Assembly: GCA_025210735.1 (NCBI GenBank)
Contig: JAOARD010000023.1
Coordinates: 1-64,000 of the forward strand
Reading direction: 5' to 3'
DNA from: Bacteroidales bacterium
GTDB lineage: Bacteria > Bacteroidota > Bacteroidia > Bacteroidales > UBA6680
Length of the DNA: 64,000 nt
Of the stretch, positions 10,025 through 19,122 are shown one piece after another (within the stretch, counting starts at the first letter, position 1; each line of letters starts with the position of its first letter). Both the position numbers and the translations under genes were made by a program. The notes beneath the pieces are model-generated. The model was given only the letters and a program-made list of their open reading frames with translations. It did not search any database and was not told the origin of the DNA.

Positions 10025-11881
10025 ATGAAGAGACAGATATTACTGCTGCTGTTGTTTATATGTTCGGTTACTGCCTATACACAAGCTGAACTCAAAGAAA
10101 AAAGTACTCATAAAAACGGATTAATCATAAAGTATGAACTCATTAATAAATCTGATAAGATTAATAATGGGGAAATAACAGTAATGCCTGAAGGCGGAAA
10201 ACCACCATATAAATTTTATTGGTCAAAACAATCGATACCTGTTGATAGCCCTACAGCAAAAGGATTAACCGAAGGAGTTGAATATTTTGTAAGGATAAAA
10301 GATTCAGAAGGAGCCTATATAGATAAAAGTTTTAAAATAAAGCCGGAATCTGTTGATGAACGAATTAATGCAGCATTTACACCAGTTGTAGCAGTTATTG
10401 AGACAGTGATAATGGCCGATATATTTGCAGGTATTGGTCTTTATGATCCTGTACTAAAAGATGATAATGGAGAGATATATCATCATCCTAATGGTGATGA
10501 AGAGAAGATGAAAATACCTCTGGTTGTATTCTGGCTTGTTATAGGAGCACTTCTGTTTACCCTCAGTATGGGATTTATAAATATAAGAGGATTTAAACAT
10601 GCAATAGACCTTGTAAGAGGAAGATTTGATAACCCAAACCATAAAGGTGAGGTTTCTCATTTTCAGGCTCTGGCAACAGCTCTGTCTGCAACGGTTGGTT
10701 TAGGAAATATTGCCGGTGTTGCTATTGCTATTACTGTTGGAGGTCCTGGAGCAACATTCTGGATGATTGTTGCTGGTTTTCTTGGTATGTCATCTAAATT
10801 TGTAGAGTGTACACTTGGTGTTAAGTACCGCAGAATAGATTCTAATGGCGAGGTATCCGGAGGACCAATGTACTATCTTAGTTCAGCCTTAAAGAAAAAG
10901 AGGATGGGTGGATTAGGAAAAATACTGGCATTTGTGTTTGCTATACTGGTAATTGGAGGCTCATTTGGTGGCGGTAATATGTTTCAGGCAAACCAAAGTT
11001 TCTCGCAAATATCATCAATGTTTCCGTCGCTTGAGCATCAGGGAGCATATTACGGGGTAATACTTGCTGTTTTAGTAGGAGTAGTTATTATTGGCGGAAT
11101 AAAAGGTATTGCAAGAGTTACAGAAAAGGTTGTTCCGCTAATGGCAGTAATATATGTTGCTATAGCACTGATAATAATATTTGTAAATATAGATAAAACA
11201 GGAGAAGCTTTTGGGCTTATAATTAACGGAGCATTTGGTGTTGATGCACTTAAAGGTGGATTCCTCGGAGTGTTAATAGTCGGATTTCAACGAGCTGCAT
11301 TTTCAAATGAAGCAGGAGTAGGTTCTGCATCAATAGCCCATTCGGCAGCAATAACAAATGAGCCGGTGAGCGAGGGTATAGTATCGCTTCTGGAACCATT
11401 TATAGATACAGTTCTTATCTGTACAATGACAGCATTGGTCATAATATTTACCGGGTTTTATACCCCTGAAATGTCATCCGGACTTGAGGGAGCAGAACTT
11501 ACATCAAGAGCATTTGGTAGTGTATTCTCATGGTTCCCGTATGTGCTTATTGTTGCAATATTCCTTTTTGCTTTCTCTACAATGATTTCGTGGTCGTATT
11601 ACGGATTAAAAGGATTTACTTACATTTTTGGGAATATTTTTTATAAATTGTTTAAGAATAAAAATGTGGTTAAGTATGTATACTATACACTGTTTTTATT
11701 CTTTATAGTAGTAGGAGCATCATCAAGTCTTGGCGCTGTGGTAGATTTTTCTGATTTTATGATATTAGGTATGGCTTTCCCGAATATTGCCGGACTTATA
11801 TTACTTATACCAGAGGTTAGAAAAGACATGAAGGTGTATTTTGCAAAAATAAAATCGGGAGAGATAAAAAGATATAAATAA
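10025..11881 (+). CDS. alanine/glycine:cation symporter (AGCS) with N-terminal extracytoplasmic domain
   Basis: 618 residues. Residues 1-20 are a signal peptide. Residues about 40-110 form a small beta-sandwich-like domain with the pattern [19 protein letters not shown]...[19 protein letters not shown], which resembles the SprB/adhesin repeat of Bacteroidota surface proteins. From about residue 115 the sequence is a full AGCS transporter: [18 protein letters not shown], the [16 protein letters not shown] block, [17 protein letters not shown], and about ten membrane helices. It should import alanine or glycine with sodium or protons. Stop and the next start overlap by one base, so it is probably co-transcribed with the HhH gene. 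The extra domain is unusual for a cytoplasmic-membrane carrier. Confidence 0.88.
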   Translation: MKRQILLLLLFICSVTAYTQAELKEKSTHKNGLIIKYELINKSDKINNGEITVMPEGGKPPYKFYWSKQSIPVDSPTAKGLTEGVEYFVRIKDSEGAYIDKSFKIKPESVDERINAAFTPVVAVIETVIMADIFAGIGLYDPVLKDDNGEIYHHPNGDEEKMKIPLVVFWLVIGALLFTLSMGFINIRGFKHAIDLVRGRFDNPNHKGEVSHFQALATALSATVGLGNIAGVAIAITVGGPGATFWMIVAGFLGMSSKFVECTLGVKYRRIDSNGEVSGGPMYYLSSALKKKRMGGLGKILAFVFAILVIGGSFGGGNMFQANQSFSQISSMFPSLEHQGAYYGVILAVLVGVVIIGGIKGIARVTEKVVPLMAVIYVAIALIIIFVNIDKTGEAFGLIINGAFGVDALKGGFLGVLIVGFQRAAFSNEAGVGSASIAHSAAITNEPVSEGIVSLLEPFIDTVLICTMTALVIIFTGFYTPEMSSGLEGAELTSRAFGSVFSWFPYVLIVAIFLFAFSTMISWSYYGLKGFTYIFGNIFYKLFKNKNVVKYVYYTLFLFFIVVGASSSLGAVVDFSDFMILGMAFPNIAGLILLIPEVRKDMKVYFAKIKSGEIKRYK

Positions 11882-12774
11882 TGGCTAAGCTTTTTACGGC
11901 AGGACAACGGCGCGGAATAGTATTACTGATACTTATAATATTTGCAGTAATAATATTTCGTGTTGGTGTACGAAAAGAGTTCTTTTTTGCAGGAAAACCA
12001 TCTGTAGACTCTGCTGCAATAAGATATGCTGATAAATTACAGTCGCTTATTGATAGTGCAGGAAAAGTAAGTCGGAAAAAAGCACCACGAAAAATAAATG
12101 TACAGGAATATAATTTCTCTAAATTTGACCCCAATACAGTAGATTCATCTACATTAATAAGTTTTGGTCTATCTGCAAAGGTGGTGCAAAATCTTCTGAA
12201 TTATCGTCATAAAGGGGGTGAGTTCAGGACTATATCAGATGTAAATAAGTTATATACGGTTACAGATAGAATATATAGAAAAATGGTACCGTATATTGAT
12301 ATAGAAGAGACAATGAATATTACAGATTCTGTAGTTATTGATTTTGATCCAATTGTTTATATAAACATTAACTCTGCTATTCAAACCGAACTACTACTGT
12401 TAAATGGTGTTGGAGAGATTCTATCAGAGCGAATTATAAAATACAGAGATCTGCTTGGGGGTTTTTATAATATATCGCAGTTAAATGAAGTGTATGGACT
12501 CAAAAATCAGACGATAAACAATATTAAAGAGAGTATAATAATTGACAAAACATTAATTAATACAATAGATATTAATGAAGCTGATTTTAAAACACTAGCT
12601 TCGCATCCATATATATCCGGACATAAGGCAAAGTCGATACTTAAATTCAGAAAGATAAAAAACAGAATTGATACATTACCTCAACTTGTAGATTATAAGA
12701 TACTATCAACAGAAGAGTATAATAGATTGAGGTATTATCTGGTTGTGTTAAATGATACAAATGCAGAAAATTAA
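11881..12774 (+). CDS. helix-hairpin-helix (ComEA-like) membrane-anchored protein
   Basis: 297 residues with one N-terminal membrane anchor (about 12-26) and then helix-hairpin-helix DNA-binding modules: about 80-135 (VDSSTLISFGLSAKVVQNLL), about 155-205 (INSAIQTELLLLNGVGEIL, with GVGE the classic hairpin) and about 215-270 (IDINEADFKTLASHPYISG). Such proteins resemble ComEA, which binds incoming DNA, but the function in Bacteroidota is unproven. The ATG overlaps the stop codon of the preceding symporter (TAATG), indicating translational coupling. Confidence 0.78.
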   Translation: MAKLFTAGQRRGIVLLILIIFAVIIFRVGVRKEFFFAGKPSVDSAAIRYADKLQSLIDSAGKVSRKKAPRKINVQEYNFSKFDPNTVDSSTLISFGLSAKVVQNLLNYRHKGGEFRTISDVNKLYTVTDRIYRKMVPYIDIEETMNITDSVVIDFDPIVYININSAIQTELLLLNGVGEILSERIIKYRDLLGGFYNISQLNEVYGLKNQTINNIKESIIIDKTLINTIDINEADFKTLASHPYISGHKAKSILKFRKIKNRIDTLPQLVDYKILSTEEYNRLRYYLVVLNDTNAEN

Positions 12775-12903
12775 AACAAAAGATCACAAAGCGTAAATAT
12801 GTTTTTTTACACACGATTAAGGTTGTAAATGAAGGTTCTGTATGATAACTAAAAGACAATTATAAACAGATGTAATAAAAAATAGAATTATTCATACTAA
12901 ATG

Positions 12904-12934
12904 TTTGAAAAATTAATTTTTAATAATAATTTTG
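12904..12934 (+). promoter_or_regulatory. promoter of rpsU operon (TTTG-N19-TAATTTTG)
   Basis: TTTG at 12904-12907 and TAATTTTG at 12927-12934 are separated by exactly 19 bases, a perfect match to the Bacteroidota housekeeping promoter. The -7 box ends 23 bases before the rpsU ATG. Confidence 0.8.
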
Positions 12935-12957
12935 CCCCGCATAAAACTTAATACATT

Positions 12958-13149
12958 ATGATAGTAATTCCGATCAAAGAAGGAGAGAACATCGAGAGAT
13001 GTTTAAAGAAATTTAAGAGAAAATTCGAGAAAACAGGTGTTGTTAAAGAATTAAGAAGACGTCAGGCTTTCATCAAGCCATCTGTAGTAAACAGAGAGAA
13101 GCGCCTAAAGGCAATTTACATTCAGAAAATGCACGACGCTGACGAGTAG
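12958..13149 (+). CDS. rpsU: 30S ribosomal protein S21
   Basis: 63 residues, basic, with the characteristic S21 pattern VIPIKEGENIERCLKKFKRKFEKTG and KELRRRQAFIKPS. S21 sits by the anti-Shine-Dalgarno region of 16S rRNA in the small subunit. First gene of the cluster rpsU-xerC-hpf, a conserved order in Bacteroidales. Confidence 0.95.
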   Translation: MIVIPIKEGENIERCLKKFKRKFEKTGVVKELRRRQAFIKPSVVNREKRLKAIYIQKMHDADE

Positions 13150-13219
13150 ACATTGCTGAATACACTAAACAAAGCTTTTTTGGTTCTGTTTATTATTGTA
13201 TTTTGTATCTATTCTTGTG

Positions 13220-14110
13220 ATGAAAGAGAAGTTTTATAACTATTTAAAGTATGAAAGGAGGTGCTCAGAAAATACGCTGAGAGCCTATATAAATGATATT
13301 GAAAAGTTTTTAGCATTCTGTGCTGAAAACTTTTCTGTTTTTATGCCTGAACGTGTTGAGGTGAAGCATATTCGCAGGTGGATTATATCTGTAAAAGAAG
13401 AAGGTTATGCATCATCGTCAATTAACAGAAAAATATCTTCGCTAAAGAAGATGTATAAATACGGACAGCTGACTGGAGTGATTAAATCTAATCCGATGGA
13501 ACGTATAGTGTTTCAGAAAATGCCAAAGCGAATACCTGAATTTGTATCAGAGAAAGATATTTTATCTCTTTTTGATAAGGGTTTTGAGATGTTTGCTGAC
13601 GATTTTGAAGGATATAGAGATTTGGTTATTTGTGAAATGTTTTATACTACCGGAATAAGACTTTCTGAACTTATTAATATAAAAATATCTGATATTAGTT
13701 TTGAGGATAGACTTATTAAAGTAACCGGAAAAAGAGATAAGCAGAGAATTGTACCTCTTTTGCCAATGGTTATTGAAAGGTTAAAGGTTTATATTAAAAA
13801 GAGTAAAGAGGTGTTTGGTAAATCAGAAGTGATACCGTACCTGTTTTTTACAGAAAAAAAACAAAAACTTTATCCTGTTTTTGTATACAGAATTGTAAAT
13901 AAATATCTATCTTTAGTTACTACAGTAGATAAAAAGAGTCCGCATACGCTGAGACACACTTTTGCTACGCATTTGTTGAACAATGGTGCTGATATAAATG
14001 TGATAAAAGAGTTGTTGGGGCACGAGAATTTAACAACAACCCAGGTTTATACGCATAATTCGTTTGACAGACTAAAAAAAGTATATAAACAGGCTCATCC
14101 AAGAGCTTAA
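13220..14110 (+). CDS. xerC: tyrosine recombinase XerC/XerD type
   Basis: About 296 residues from ATG 13220. A TTG start at 13196 would add only eight non-conserved residues. The N-terminal SAM-like core-binding domain (about 1-85; YLKYERRCSENTLRAY) precedes the catalytic domain with the expected residues: Arg in TTGIRLSELI, Lys in VTGKRDKQRIVP, the HTLRHTFATHLLNNG box (His, Arg) and LLGHENLTTTQVYTH carrying His and the nucleophilic Tyr. The size fits the housekeeping Xer recombinases that resolve chromosome dimers at dif. XerC versus XerD cannot be decided from the sequence alone. It lies 70 bases after rpsU and 14 before hpf, so probably in the same transcript. Confidence 0.88.
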   Translation: MKEKFYNYLKYERRCSENTLRAYINDIEKFLAFCAENFSVFMPERVEVKHIRRWIISVKEEGYASSSINRKISSLKKMYKYGQLTGVIKSNPMERIVFQKMPKRIPEFVSEKDILSLFDKGFEMFADDFEGYRDLVICEMFYTTGIRLSELINIKISDISFEDRLIKVTGKRDKQRIVPLLPMVIERLKVYIKKSKEVFGKSEVIPYLFFTEKKQKLYPVFVYRIVNKYLSLVTTVDKKSPHTLRHTFATHLLNNGADINVIKELLGHENLTTTQVYTHNSFDRLKKVYKQAHPRA

Positions 14111-14124
14111 AAAAAGGAGGATTT

Positions 14125-14421
14125 ATGGAATTAAAAATTCAATCGGTAGGTTTTAATGCATCAGAGAGACTTGAAATGTTTGTACAAAAGAAGGTTGATA
14201 AGCTTAAAACCGTTTATGATGGAGTTAGTAATGCCAATGTATACCTTAAATTAGAGAATACTTCTGAGATTGAGAATAAGGTAGGTGAGATTAGGGTAGA
14301 TGTAAAGGGAACGGAGTTGTTTGTTAAAAAACAGTCTAAAACTTTTGAGGAGTCAATAGACAACTGTGTAGATGCTTTGAAAAAACAGTTGACAAAGTAT
14401 AAAGAGAAATTGAGAGATTGA
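14125..14421 (+). CDS. hpf: ribosome hibernation-promoting factor, short HPF/YfiA family
   Basis: 98 residues, the short form of HPF/RaiA, which binds the 30S decoding region and stalls or dimerises ribosomes in stationary phase. The start LKIQSVGFNASERLEMFVQKKVDKL and the KTFEESIDNCVDALKKQLTKYKEK helix fit the family. A rare clear Shine-Dalgarno, AAAGGAGG, lies at 14114-14121, four bases before the ATG. Last protein gene before the tRNA-Gly/tuf promoter. Confidence 0.93.
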   Translation: MELKIQSVGFNASERLEMFVQKKVDKLKTVYDGVSNANVYLKLENTSEIENKVGEIRVDVKGTELFVKKQSKTFEESIDNCVDALKKQLTKYKEKLRD

Positions 14422-14449
14422 TAATTAGCGTAAAAAAAACATCTATTTT

Positions 14450-14480
14450 TTTGTGCTCTAATAAAATATTTATACATTTG
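14450..14480 (+). promoter_or_regulatory. promoter of tRNA-Gly/tuf transcript (TTTG-N19-TACATTTG)
   Basis: TTTG at 14450-14453 and TACATTTG at 14473-14480 with a 19-base spacer form a perfect Bacteroidota promoter. The predicted transcription start is about 14486, at the foot of the hairpin 14486-14512. Confidence 0.8.
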
Positions 14481-14485
14481 CGAAC

Positions 14486-14512
14486 CGATTTCGGAGCTTT
14501 TTTCCGAAATCG
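14486..14512 (+). promoter_or_regulatory. 5'-terminal hairpin of the tRNA-Gly/tuf transcript
   Basis: Perfect 10-bp stem CGATTTCGGA/TCCGAAATCG with a 7-base loop. It begins where transcription should start, so the RNA probably opens with this hairpin. It lacks a good following T-run, so a terminator is less likely. A second perfect 8-bp hairpin (TTGTTTAA/TTAAACAA) follows at 14553-14570. Confidence 0.55.
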
Positions 14513-14635
14513 TTGTTCTGTATAGAAGTGATTAAAAAGAGGTTGTAGCGGGTTGTTTAACCTTAAACAATAATTAGAATTGATTTGGCAGAGTAGTGTT
14601 TTTGTTATTTTGTCATGTTTTATTCTGAAAATAAT

Positions 14636-14708
14636 GCGGGAGTAGCTCAGTTGATAGAGCATCAGCCTTCCAAGCTGAGGGTCGCGAGTTTGAACCTCGT
14701 CTCCCGCT
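14636..14708 (+). tRNA. tRNA-Gly (anticodon TCC)
   Basis: Cloverleaf of 73 bases. The acceptor stem GCGGGAG pairs with CTCCCGC, the discriminator base is T, the D-arm is GCTC...GAGC, and the anticodon stem TCAGC/GCTGA encloses the loop CTTCCAA. The T-arm is GCGAG-TTTGAAC-CTCGT with one G:T pair. CCA is not encoded. Confidence 0.95.
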
Positions 14709-14823
14709 CAAAAAAAACTTTATACAGGAGGCAAATTGAGTAAAGACTTGATTTGTTTATTGAGTAATGTTTTGAAATTTTAATTGATAAATTAAATTGT
14801 TAATTCTTTAATATATTGGTGTT

Positions 14824-16011
14824 ATGGCTAAAGAAAAATTTGAAAGGACCAAACCGCACGTTAACATTGGTACTATTGGTCACGTTGACCACGGTAAAAC
14901 TACGTTAACCGCTGCAATTACTAAAGTTCTTGCTGAGGCAGGTTTGTCAGAAGTACGTGATTTCGACTCAATTGATAACGCTCCTGAGGAGAAGGAAAGA
15001 GGTATTACTATTAATACTGCACACGTTGAGTATCAGACTGCAAATCGTCACTATGCTCACGTTGACTGTCCTGGTCACGCTGACTACGTTAAGAACATGG
15101 TAACTGGTGCTGCTCAGATGGATGGTGCTATCCTTGTAGTAGCTGGTACTGATGGTCCTATGCCTCAAACTCGTGAGCATATCCTACTTGCTCGTCAGGT
15201 AAACGTTCCTAAGATCGTAGTATTCCTTAATAAGGTTGATATGGTTGATGATGAGGAGCTACTTGAGCTTGTTGAAATGGAGGTTCGTGAGCTTCTAGAT
15301 TTCTATGAGTTTGATGGTGATAACACTCCTGTAATCAAAGGTTCTGCTCTTGGTGGACTTAATGGTGATAAAGAGTGGGTTGATAAGATTATGGAGCTTA
15401 TGGCTGCTGTTGATGAGTGGATTCCACTTCCTCCACGTGATGTAGAGAAGCCATTCCTAATGCCAGTTGAGGATGTATTCTCAATTACTGGTCGTGGTAC
15501 TGTAGCAACAGGTCGTATCGAAACTGGTGTTGTTAACACTGGTGAGGAGCTTGCTATGATCGGTCTTGGTGCTGAAGGTAAGAAGACTGTTTGTACTGGA
15601 GTAGAGATGTTCCGTAAGATTCTAGATACAGGTGAGGCTGGAGATAATGTTGGTCTTCTTCTTCGTGGTGTTGATAAGAAAGAAATTAAGCGTGGTATGG
15701 TACTTGCTAAGCCTGGTACTGTTACTCCACATACTAAATTTAAGGCTGAGATTTATGTATTGAAGAAAGAAGAAGGTGGTCGTCACACTCCTTTCCACAA
15801 TAACTATCGTCCACAGTTCTACCTACGTACTCTTGACGTAACTGGTGAGATTAAACTTCCAGAAGGAACTGAGATGGTAATGCCTGGTGATAACGTAACT
15901 ATCACTGTAGAATTGATTACTCCTGTTGCTATCAACCAGGGTCTGCGTTTCGCTATTCGTGAAGGTGGTCGTACAGTTGGTGCTGGTCAGGTTACTGAGA
16001 TTGTTGAGTAA
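14824..16011 (+). CDS. tuf: translation elongation factor Tu
   Basis: 395 residues, full length. The GTPase motifs are all present: [10 protein letters not shown], the switch I region ending [26 protein letters not shown] and GSALGG. It delivers aminoacyl-tRNA to the ribosome. Codon use is strongly biased, as expected for a very highly expressed gene. It follows tRNA-Gly and is followed by a strong hairpin at 16025. Confidence 0.98.
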   Translation: MAKEKFERTKPHVNIGTIGHVDHGKTTLTAAITKVLAEAGLSEVRDFDSIDNAPEEKERGITINTAHVEYQTANRHYAHVDCPGHADYVKNMVTGAAQMDGAILVVAGTDGPMPQTREHILLARQVNVPKIVVFLNKVDMVDDEELLELVEMEVRELLDFYEFDGDNTPVIKGSALGGLNGDKEWVDKIMELMAAVDEWIPLPPRDVEKPFLMPVEDVFSITGRGTVATGRIETGVVNTGEELAMIGLGAEGKKTVCTGVEMFRKILDTGEAGDNVGLLLRGVDKKEIKRGMVLAKPGTVTPHTKFKAEIYVLKKEEGGRHTPFHNNYRPQFYLRTLDVTGEIKLPEGTEMVMPGDNVTITVELITPVAINQGLRFAIREGGRTVGAGQVTEIVE

Positions 16012-16024
16012 TTATTATATTTTG

Positions 16025-16052
16025 ATTGATACCGGTTTTACCCGGTATCAAT
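16025..16052 (+). terminator. strong hairpin after tuf
   Basis: Perfect 11-bp stem ATTGATACCGG/CCGGTATCAAT with loop TTTTAC, 14 bases after the tuf stop. It is followed by only a short T-run (CACTTTTAC), so it may be a partial terminator or a 3'-end stabiliser rather than a full stop. Confidence 0.6.
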
Positions 16053-16059
16053 CACTTTT

Positions 16060-16110
16060 ACGAATGTGTTAACAGGTAGCCTAGTGTAAGTTCAACTCTT
16101 ACCATTCGTG
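16060..16110 (+). ncRNA. tRNA-like remnant: acceptor stem plus T-arm only
   Basis: ACGAATG (16060-16066) pairs perfectly with CATTCGT (16103-16109), and GTAAG (16086-16090) with CTTAC (16098-16102) around TTCAACT, a canonical T-loop. The two 3' strands abut as in a real tRNA, giving a 12-bp stacked half, and G16110 would be the discriminator. Only 19 bases replace the D-arm, anticodon arm and variable loop (normally above 40), so no anticodon is possible. Bacteroidales often carry tRNA-Trp between tuf and secE; this could be its deleted remnant, possibly kept as an RNase P or RNase Z processing signal. Confidence 0.6.
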
Positions 16111-16127
16111 CAATTAAAAGAACTAAG

Positions 16128-16319
16128 ATGAAAATAATATCGTATTTTAAAGAATCTTATAACGAACTTGTAAATAAAGTTTCATGGCCAACTTGGAAGG
16201 AGTTACAGAGTAGTGCATTAGTTGTAATGACAGCTTCCCTACTAATTGCACTTGTTGTTGCTGTAATGGATTTCGGTTTTAGAAATTTGATGGAGCAGAT
16301 TTATAAGCTGCTTTATTAA
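16128..16319 (+). CDS. secE: preprotein translocase subunit SecE
   Basis: 63 residues, single C-terminal membrane helix preceded by the conserved amphipathic segment with YNELVNKVSWPTWKEL. Essential clamp of the SecYEG channel. First gene of secE-nusG-rplKAJL-rpoBC; nusG begins 11 bases after the stop, with AAAGGAGG before it. Confidence 0.95.
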   Translation: MKIISYFKESYNELVNKVSWPTWKELQSSALVVMTASLLIALVVAVMDFGFRNLMEQIYKLLY

Positions 16320-16330
16320 AGGAGGTAAAC

Positions 16331-16885
16331 ATGAGCGAAATTAAATTACATTGGTACGTATTACGTGCCATAGGTGGTAAGGAGAAAAAGGTTAAGGAGT
16401 ATCTTGAAAATGAGATAATCCAGTCTGGTCTTCAGGATTATATCACACAGGTATTAATCCCTACCGAAAAAGTAATACAAATTCGAAATGGAAAAAAGAT
16501 CGCTAAAGAGCGTACATTTTTTCCGGGTTATGTCTTGGTTGAGGCGGCACTTGTTGGAGAAATTCCTCACATGCTTCGCAACATTCCAAACGTACTTGGC
16601 TTTCTGAGCGATACCAGAGGTTCAGATATCCCTACTCCGTTAAGACAGAGTGAGGTTAACAGAATACTTGGTAAAGTAGATGAAATGGCTGAGGACGAAG
16701 AGAGTGTTTCTGTTACATTCTATGTGGGCGAAAACGTTAAAGTTACCGATGGTCCTTTTAACAGTTTTTCGGGTATCATAGAAGAAGTAAATGAGGAGAA
16801 AAAGAAACTGAAGGTTATGGTTAAAATCTTTGGTAGAAAAACTCCGCTAGAGCTTAGCTTTATGCAAGTAGAAAAAATAGTTTAA
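16331..16885 (+). CDS. nusG: transcription termination/antitermination protein NusG
   Basis: 184 residues: an NGN domain (LHWYVLRAIGGKEKKVKEYLE, FFPGYVLVEA) that contacts RNA polymerase and a C-terminal KOW domain (VGENVKVTDGPFNSFSGIIEEV) that contacts Rho or ribosomal S10. It has a good Shine-Dalgarno (AAAGGAGG at 16318-16325). Confidence 0.96.
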   Translation: MSEIKLHWYVLRAIGGKEKKVKEYLENEIIQSGLQDYITQVLIPTEKVIQIRNGKKIAKERTFFPGYVLVEAALVGEIPHMLRNIPNVLGFLSDTRGSDIPTPLRQSEVNRILGKVDEMAEDEESVSVTFYVGENVKVTDGPFNSFSGIIEEVNEEKKKLKVMVKIFGRKTPLELSFMQVEKIV

Positions 16886-16899
16886 AGGTAAATTAGGTT

Positions 16900-17340
16900 A
16901 TGGCTAAAGAAATTGCAGGATTAATAAAATTGCAAATTAAAGGTGGAGCCGCTAATCCTTCGCCACCCGTAGGACCAGCTCTTGGTGCAAAAGGTGTTAA
17001 TATCATGGAGTTCTGTAAGCAGTTTAATGCTAGAACTCAGGATAAGGCGGGTAAGGTATTACCGGTAGTTATCACTGTTTATTCTGATAAGTCTTTTGAC
17101 TTTATCATTAAAACTCCTCCTGTTGCTGTGCAATTAAAAGAGGTGGCTAAGCTAAAGTCTGGCTCGGCACAACCTAACCGTGATAAAGTAGCCTCTGTTA
17201 CTTGGGAGCAAGTAAGAGGTATTGCGGAAGATAAAATGCCCGATTTAAACGCTTTTAAAGTAACATCAGCTATGAGAATGGTTGCTGGTACTGCAAGAAG
17301 TATGGGTATTACAGTTGAGGGAGATTTCCCAAGCGAGTAA
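16900..17340 (+). CDS. rplK: 50S ribosomal protein L11
   Basis: 146 residues with the proline-rich N-terminal [25 protein letters not shown] and the rRNA-binding C-terminal domain. Forms the GTPase-associated stalk base with 23S rRNA. Next to rplA, as in most bacteria. Confidence 0.97.
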   Translation: MAKEIAGLIKLQIKGGAANPSPPVGPALGAKGVNIMEFCKQFNARTQDKAGKVLPVVITVYSDKSFDFIIKTPPVAVQLKEVAKLKSGSAQPNRDKVASVTWEQVRGIAEDKMPDLNAFKVTSAMRMVAGTARSMGITVEGDFPSE

Positions 17341-17363
17341 AAATTTAATACTGCTAAAGAAAA

Positions 17364-18053
17364 ATGGGTAGACTTACAAAAAATAAGAAGTTAGCTTTAG
17401 AGAAAATCGAAGCGGGAAAAGTTTACAGTCTTGAAGAGGCAGCAAACTTGGTAAAAGATATTACCAACACAAAGTTTGACTCTTCTGTAGACATAGATAT
17501 TCGTCTTGGTGTAGATCCTCGTAAAGCTAATCAGATGGTTCGTGGAGTAGTAACTCTGCCTCACGGAACAGGAAAAGATGTAAGAGTTCTGGTTCTTTGT
17601 TCTCCTGATAAAGAGGAGGAAGCTAAAGCTGCTGGTGCTGATTATGTTGGTCTTGATGAATATATCACTAAAATTAAAGGTGGTTGGACAGACGTAGACG
17701 TAATCATTACAATGCCTACAGTGATGGCTAAAGTTGGTGCACTTGGTCGTGTTTTAGGACCACGTGGATTGATGCCAAACCCAAAGAGTGGTACTGTTAC
17801 AATGGAGGTTGGAAAGGCTGTAAAAGAGGTAAAACAAGGTAAGATTGACTTTAAAGTTGACAAGTTTGGTATTGTTCATACTTCAGTAGGAAAAGTCTCT
17901 TTTACTCCTGACAAAATCTTTGAGAATGCTCAAGAGTTTGTTCAGACTATCTTGAAACTTAAGCCTGCAGCAGCAAAGGGTACATATGTGAAGAGTATTT
18001 ATTTATCAAGCACAATGAGTCCTGGAATTCCTGTAGATCTTAAGACAGTTTAG
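17364..18053 (+). CDS. rplA: 50S ribosomal protein L1
   Basis: 229 residues with the signature [17 protein letters not shown]1 forms the mobile stalk by the E site and in other bacteria represses its own L11-L1 mRNA. I did not identify an L1-binding mimic in the leader. Confidence 0.97.
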   Translation: MGRLTKNKKLALEKIEAGKVYSLEEAANLVKDITNTKFDSSVDIDIRLGVDPRKANQMVRGVVTLPHGTGKDVRVLVLCSPDKEEEAKAAGADYVGLDEYITKIKGGWTDVDVIITMPTVMAKVGALGRVLGPRGLMPNPKSGTVTMEVGKAVKEVKQGKIDFKVDKFGIVHTSVGKVSFTPDKIFENAQEFVQTILKLKPAAAKGTYVKSIYLSSTMSPGIPVDLKTV

Positions 18054-18084
18054 TGAATTTAAAGTAAAGAGCTGATCAGAAATT

Positions 18085-18603
18085 ATGAGAAAAGAAGAAA
18101 AACAACAAATAGTTGACAGTATAGCTCAACAGATTCGTGAAAACAATCACTTCTACCTTACTGATATCTCAGGTATGGATGCTGAGGGAACCAGTTTGTT
18201 ACGTAGAAAGTGTTTCGAAAAAGATGTTGAACTTGTTGTTGTTAAAAATACCTTATTAAAACGTGCTTTAGAGCAAGTTGAAGGTGATTATAGCGAACTT
18301 TACGATGTTCTTAAGGGCTCTACTTCAGTTATGTTTACCGAAACAGGTAACGTTCCTGCGAAATTGATTAAAGATTTCAGAACAAAGAACGATAAGCCTA
18401 TTTTAAAAGGTGCATACGTTGAAGAGTCTGTATATACTGGTGACGACCAAATTGAAGCATTAGCTACAATTAAATCAAAAGAGGAGCTTCTTGGAGATAT
18501 TATCTCGCTTCTACAATCGCCTGTTAAAAATGTTATGTCTGCACTTCAGTCAGGCGGTAACACAATTACAGGGGTATTGAAAACATTATCAGAAAAAGAG
18601 TAA
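18085..18603 (+). CDS. rplJ: 50S ribosomal protein L10
   Basis: 172 residues. The N-terminal rRNA-binding domain (KNTLLKRALEQVEG, LKGSTSVMFTE) is followed by a C-terminal helix that carries L7/L12 dimers. Lies 31 bases after rplA and 36 before rplL. Confidence 0.96.
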   Translation: MRKEEKQQIVDSIAQQIRENNHFYLTDISGMDAEGTSLLRRKCFEKDVELVVVKNTLLKRALEQVEGDYSELYDVLKGSTSVMFTETGNVPAKLIKDFRTKNDKPILKGAYVEESVYTGDDQIEALATIKSKEELLGDIISLLQSPVKNVMSALQSGGNTITGVLKTLSEKE

Positions 18604-18639
18604 AAAGAATAGTTAATTTTTTTTTAAAACAAAGGAAAA

Positions 18640-19014
18640 ATGGCAGATTTAAAGAAACTTGCAGAAGAGTTAGTTAACTTGACAGTAAAAGATGTAAACG
18701 AATTAGCTGACATCTTAAAAGAGGAATATGGTATCGAGCCAGCAGCTGCTGCAGTAGCTGTTGCAGGTCCTGCTGCAGGTGGTGATGCTGGTGCAGCTGA
18801 GAAAACAGAATTTGATGTTATTTTGAAGGCAGCTGGTGGAGCAAAACTTCAAATCGTGAAACTAGTAAAAGAGTTGACTGGACTAGGTCTTAAAGAGGCT
18901 AAAGCAGCAGTAGATGCAGTTCCAGCTCCACTTAAAGAAGGAGTTTCAAAAGACGAGGCTGAAGCATTGAAAAAACAACTAGAAGAAGCAGGAGCAGAAG
19001 TTGAACTTAAATAA
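18640..19014 (+). CDS. rplL: 50S ribosomal protein L7/L12
   Basis: 124 residues: N-terminal dimerisation helices, an Ala/Gly-rich hinge (about 36-52) and the C-terminal factor-binding domain ([35 protein letters not shown]). It recruits translational GTPases. Confidence 0.97.
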   Translation: MADLKKLAEELVNLTVKDVNELADILKEEYGIEPAAAAVAVAGPAAGGDAGAAEKTEFDVILKAAGGAKLQIVKLVKELTGLGLKEAKAAVDAVPAPLKEGVSKDEAEALKKQLEEAGAEVELK

Positions 19015-19039
19015 TTCTAGCCTAATATAAGGTTTCTTC

Positions 19040-19079
19040 AGGTTTAGGATTCCGGTTACCGGAATTCTAAGCCTTTTTA
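19040..19079 (+). terminator. hairpin with T-run between rplL and rpoB (attenuator)
   Basis: ATTCCGG pairs with CCGGAAT and the outer arms AGG-TTTAG/CTAAG-CCT extend the stem with small mismatches; TTTTTATTG follows. In this position it probably attenuates transcription so that ribosomal proteins exceed RNA polymerase subunits. Confidence 0.65.
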
Positions 19080-19122
19080 TTGTTTATAGTTATCTCATTT
19101 AGTTCAACAAATTTGTTTAACG

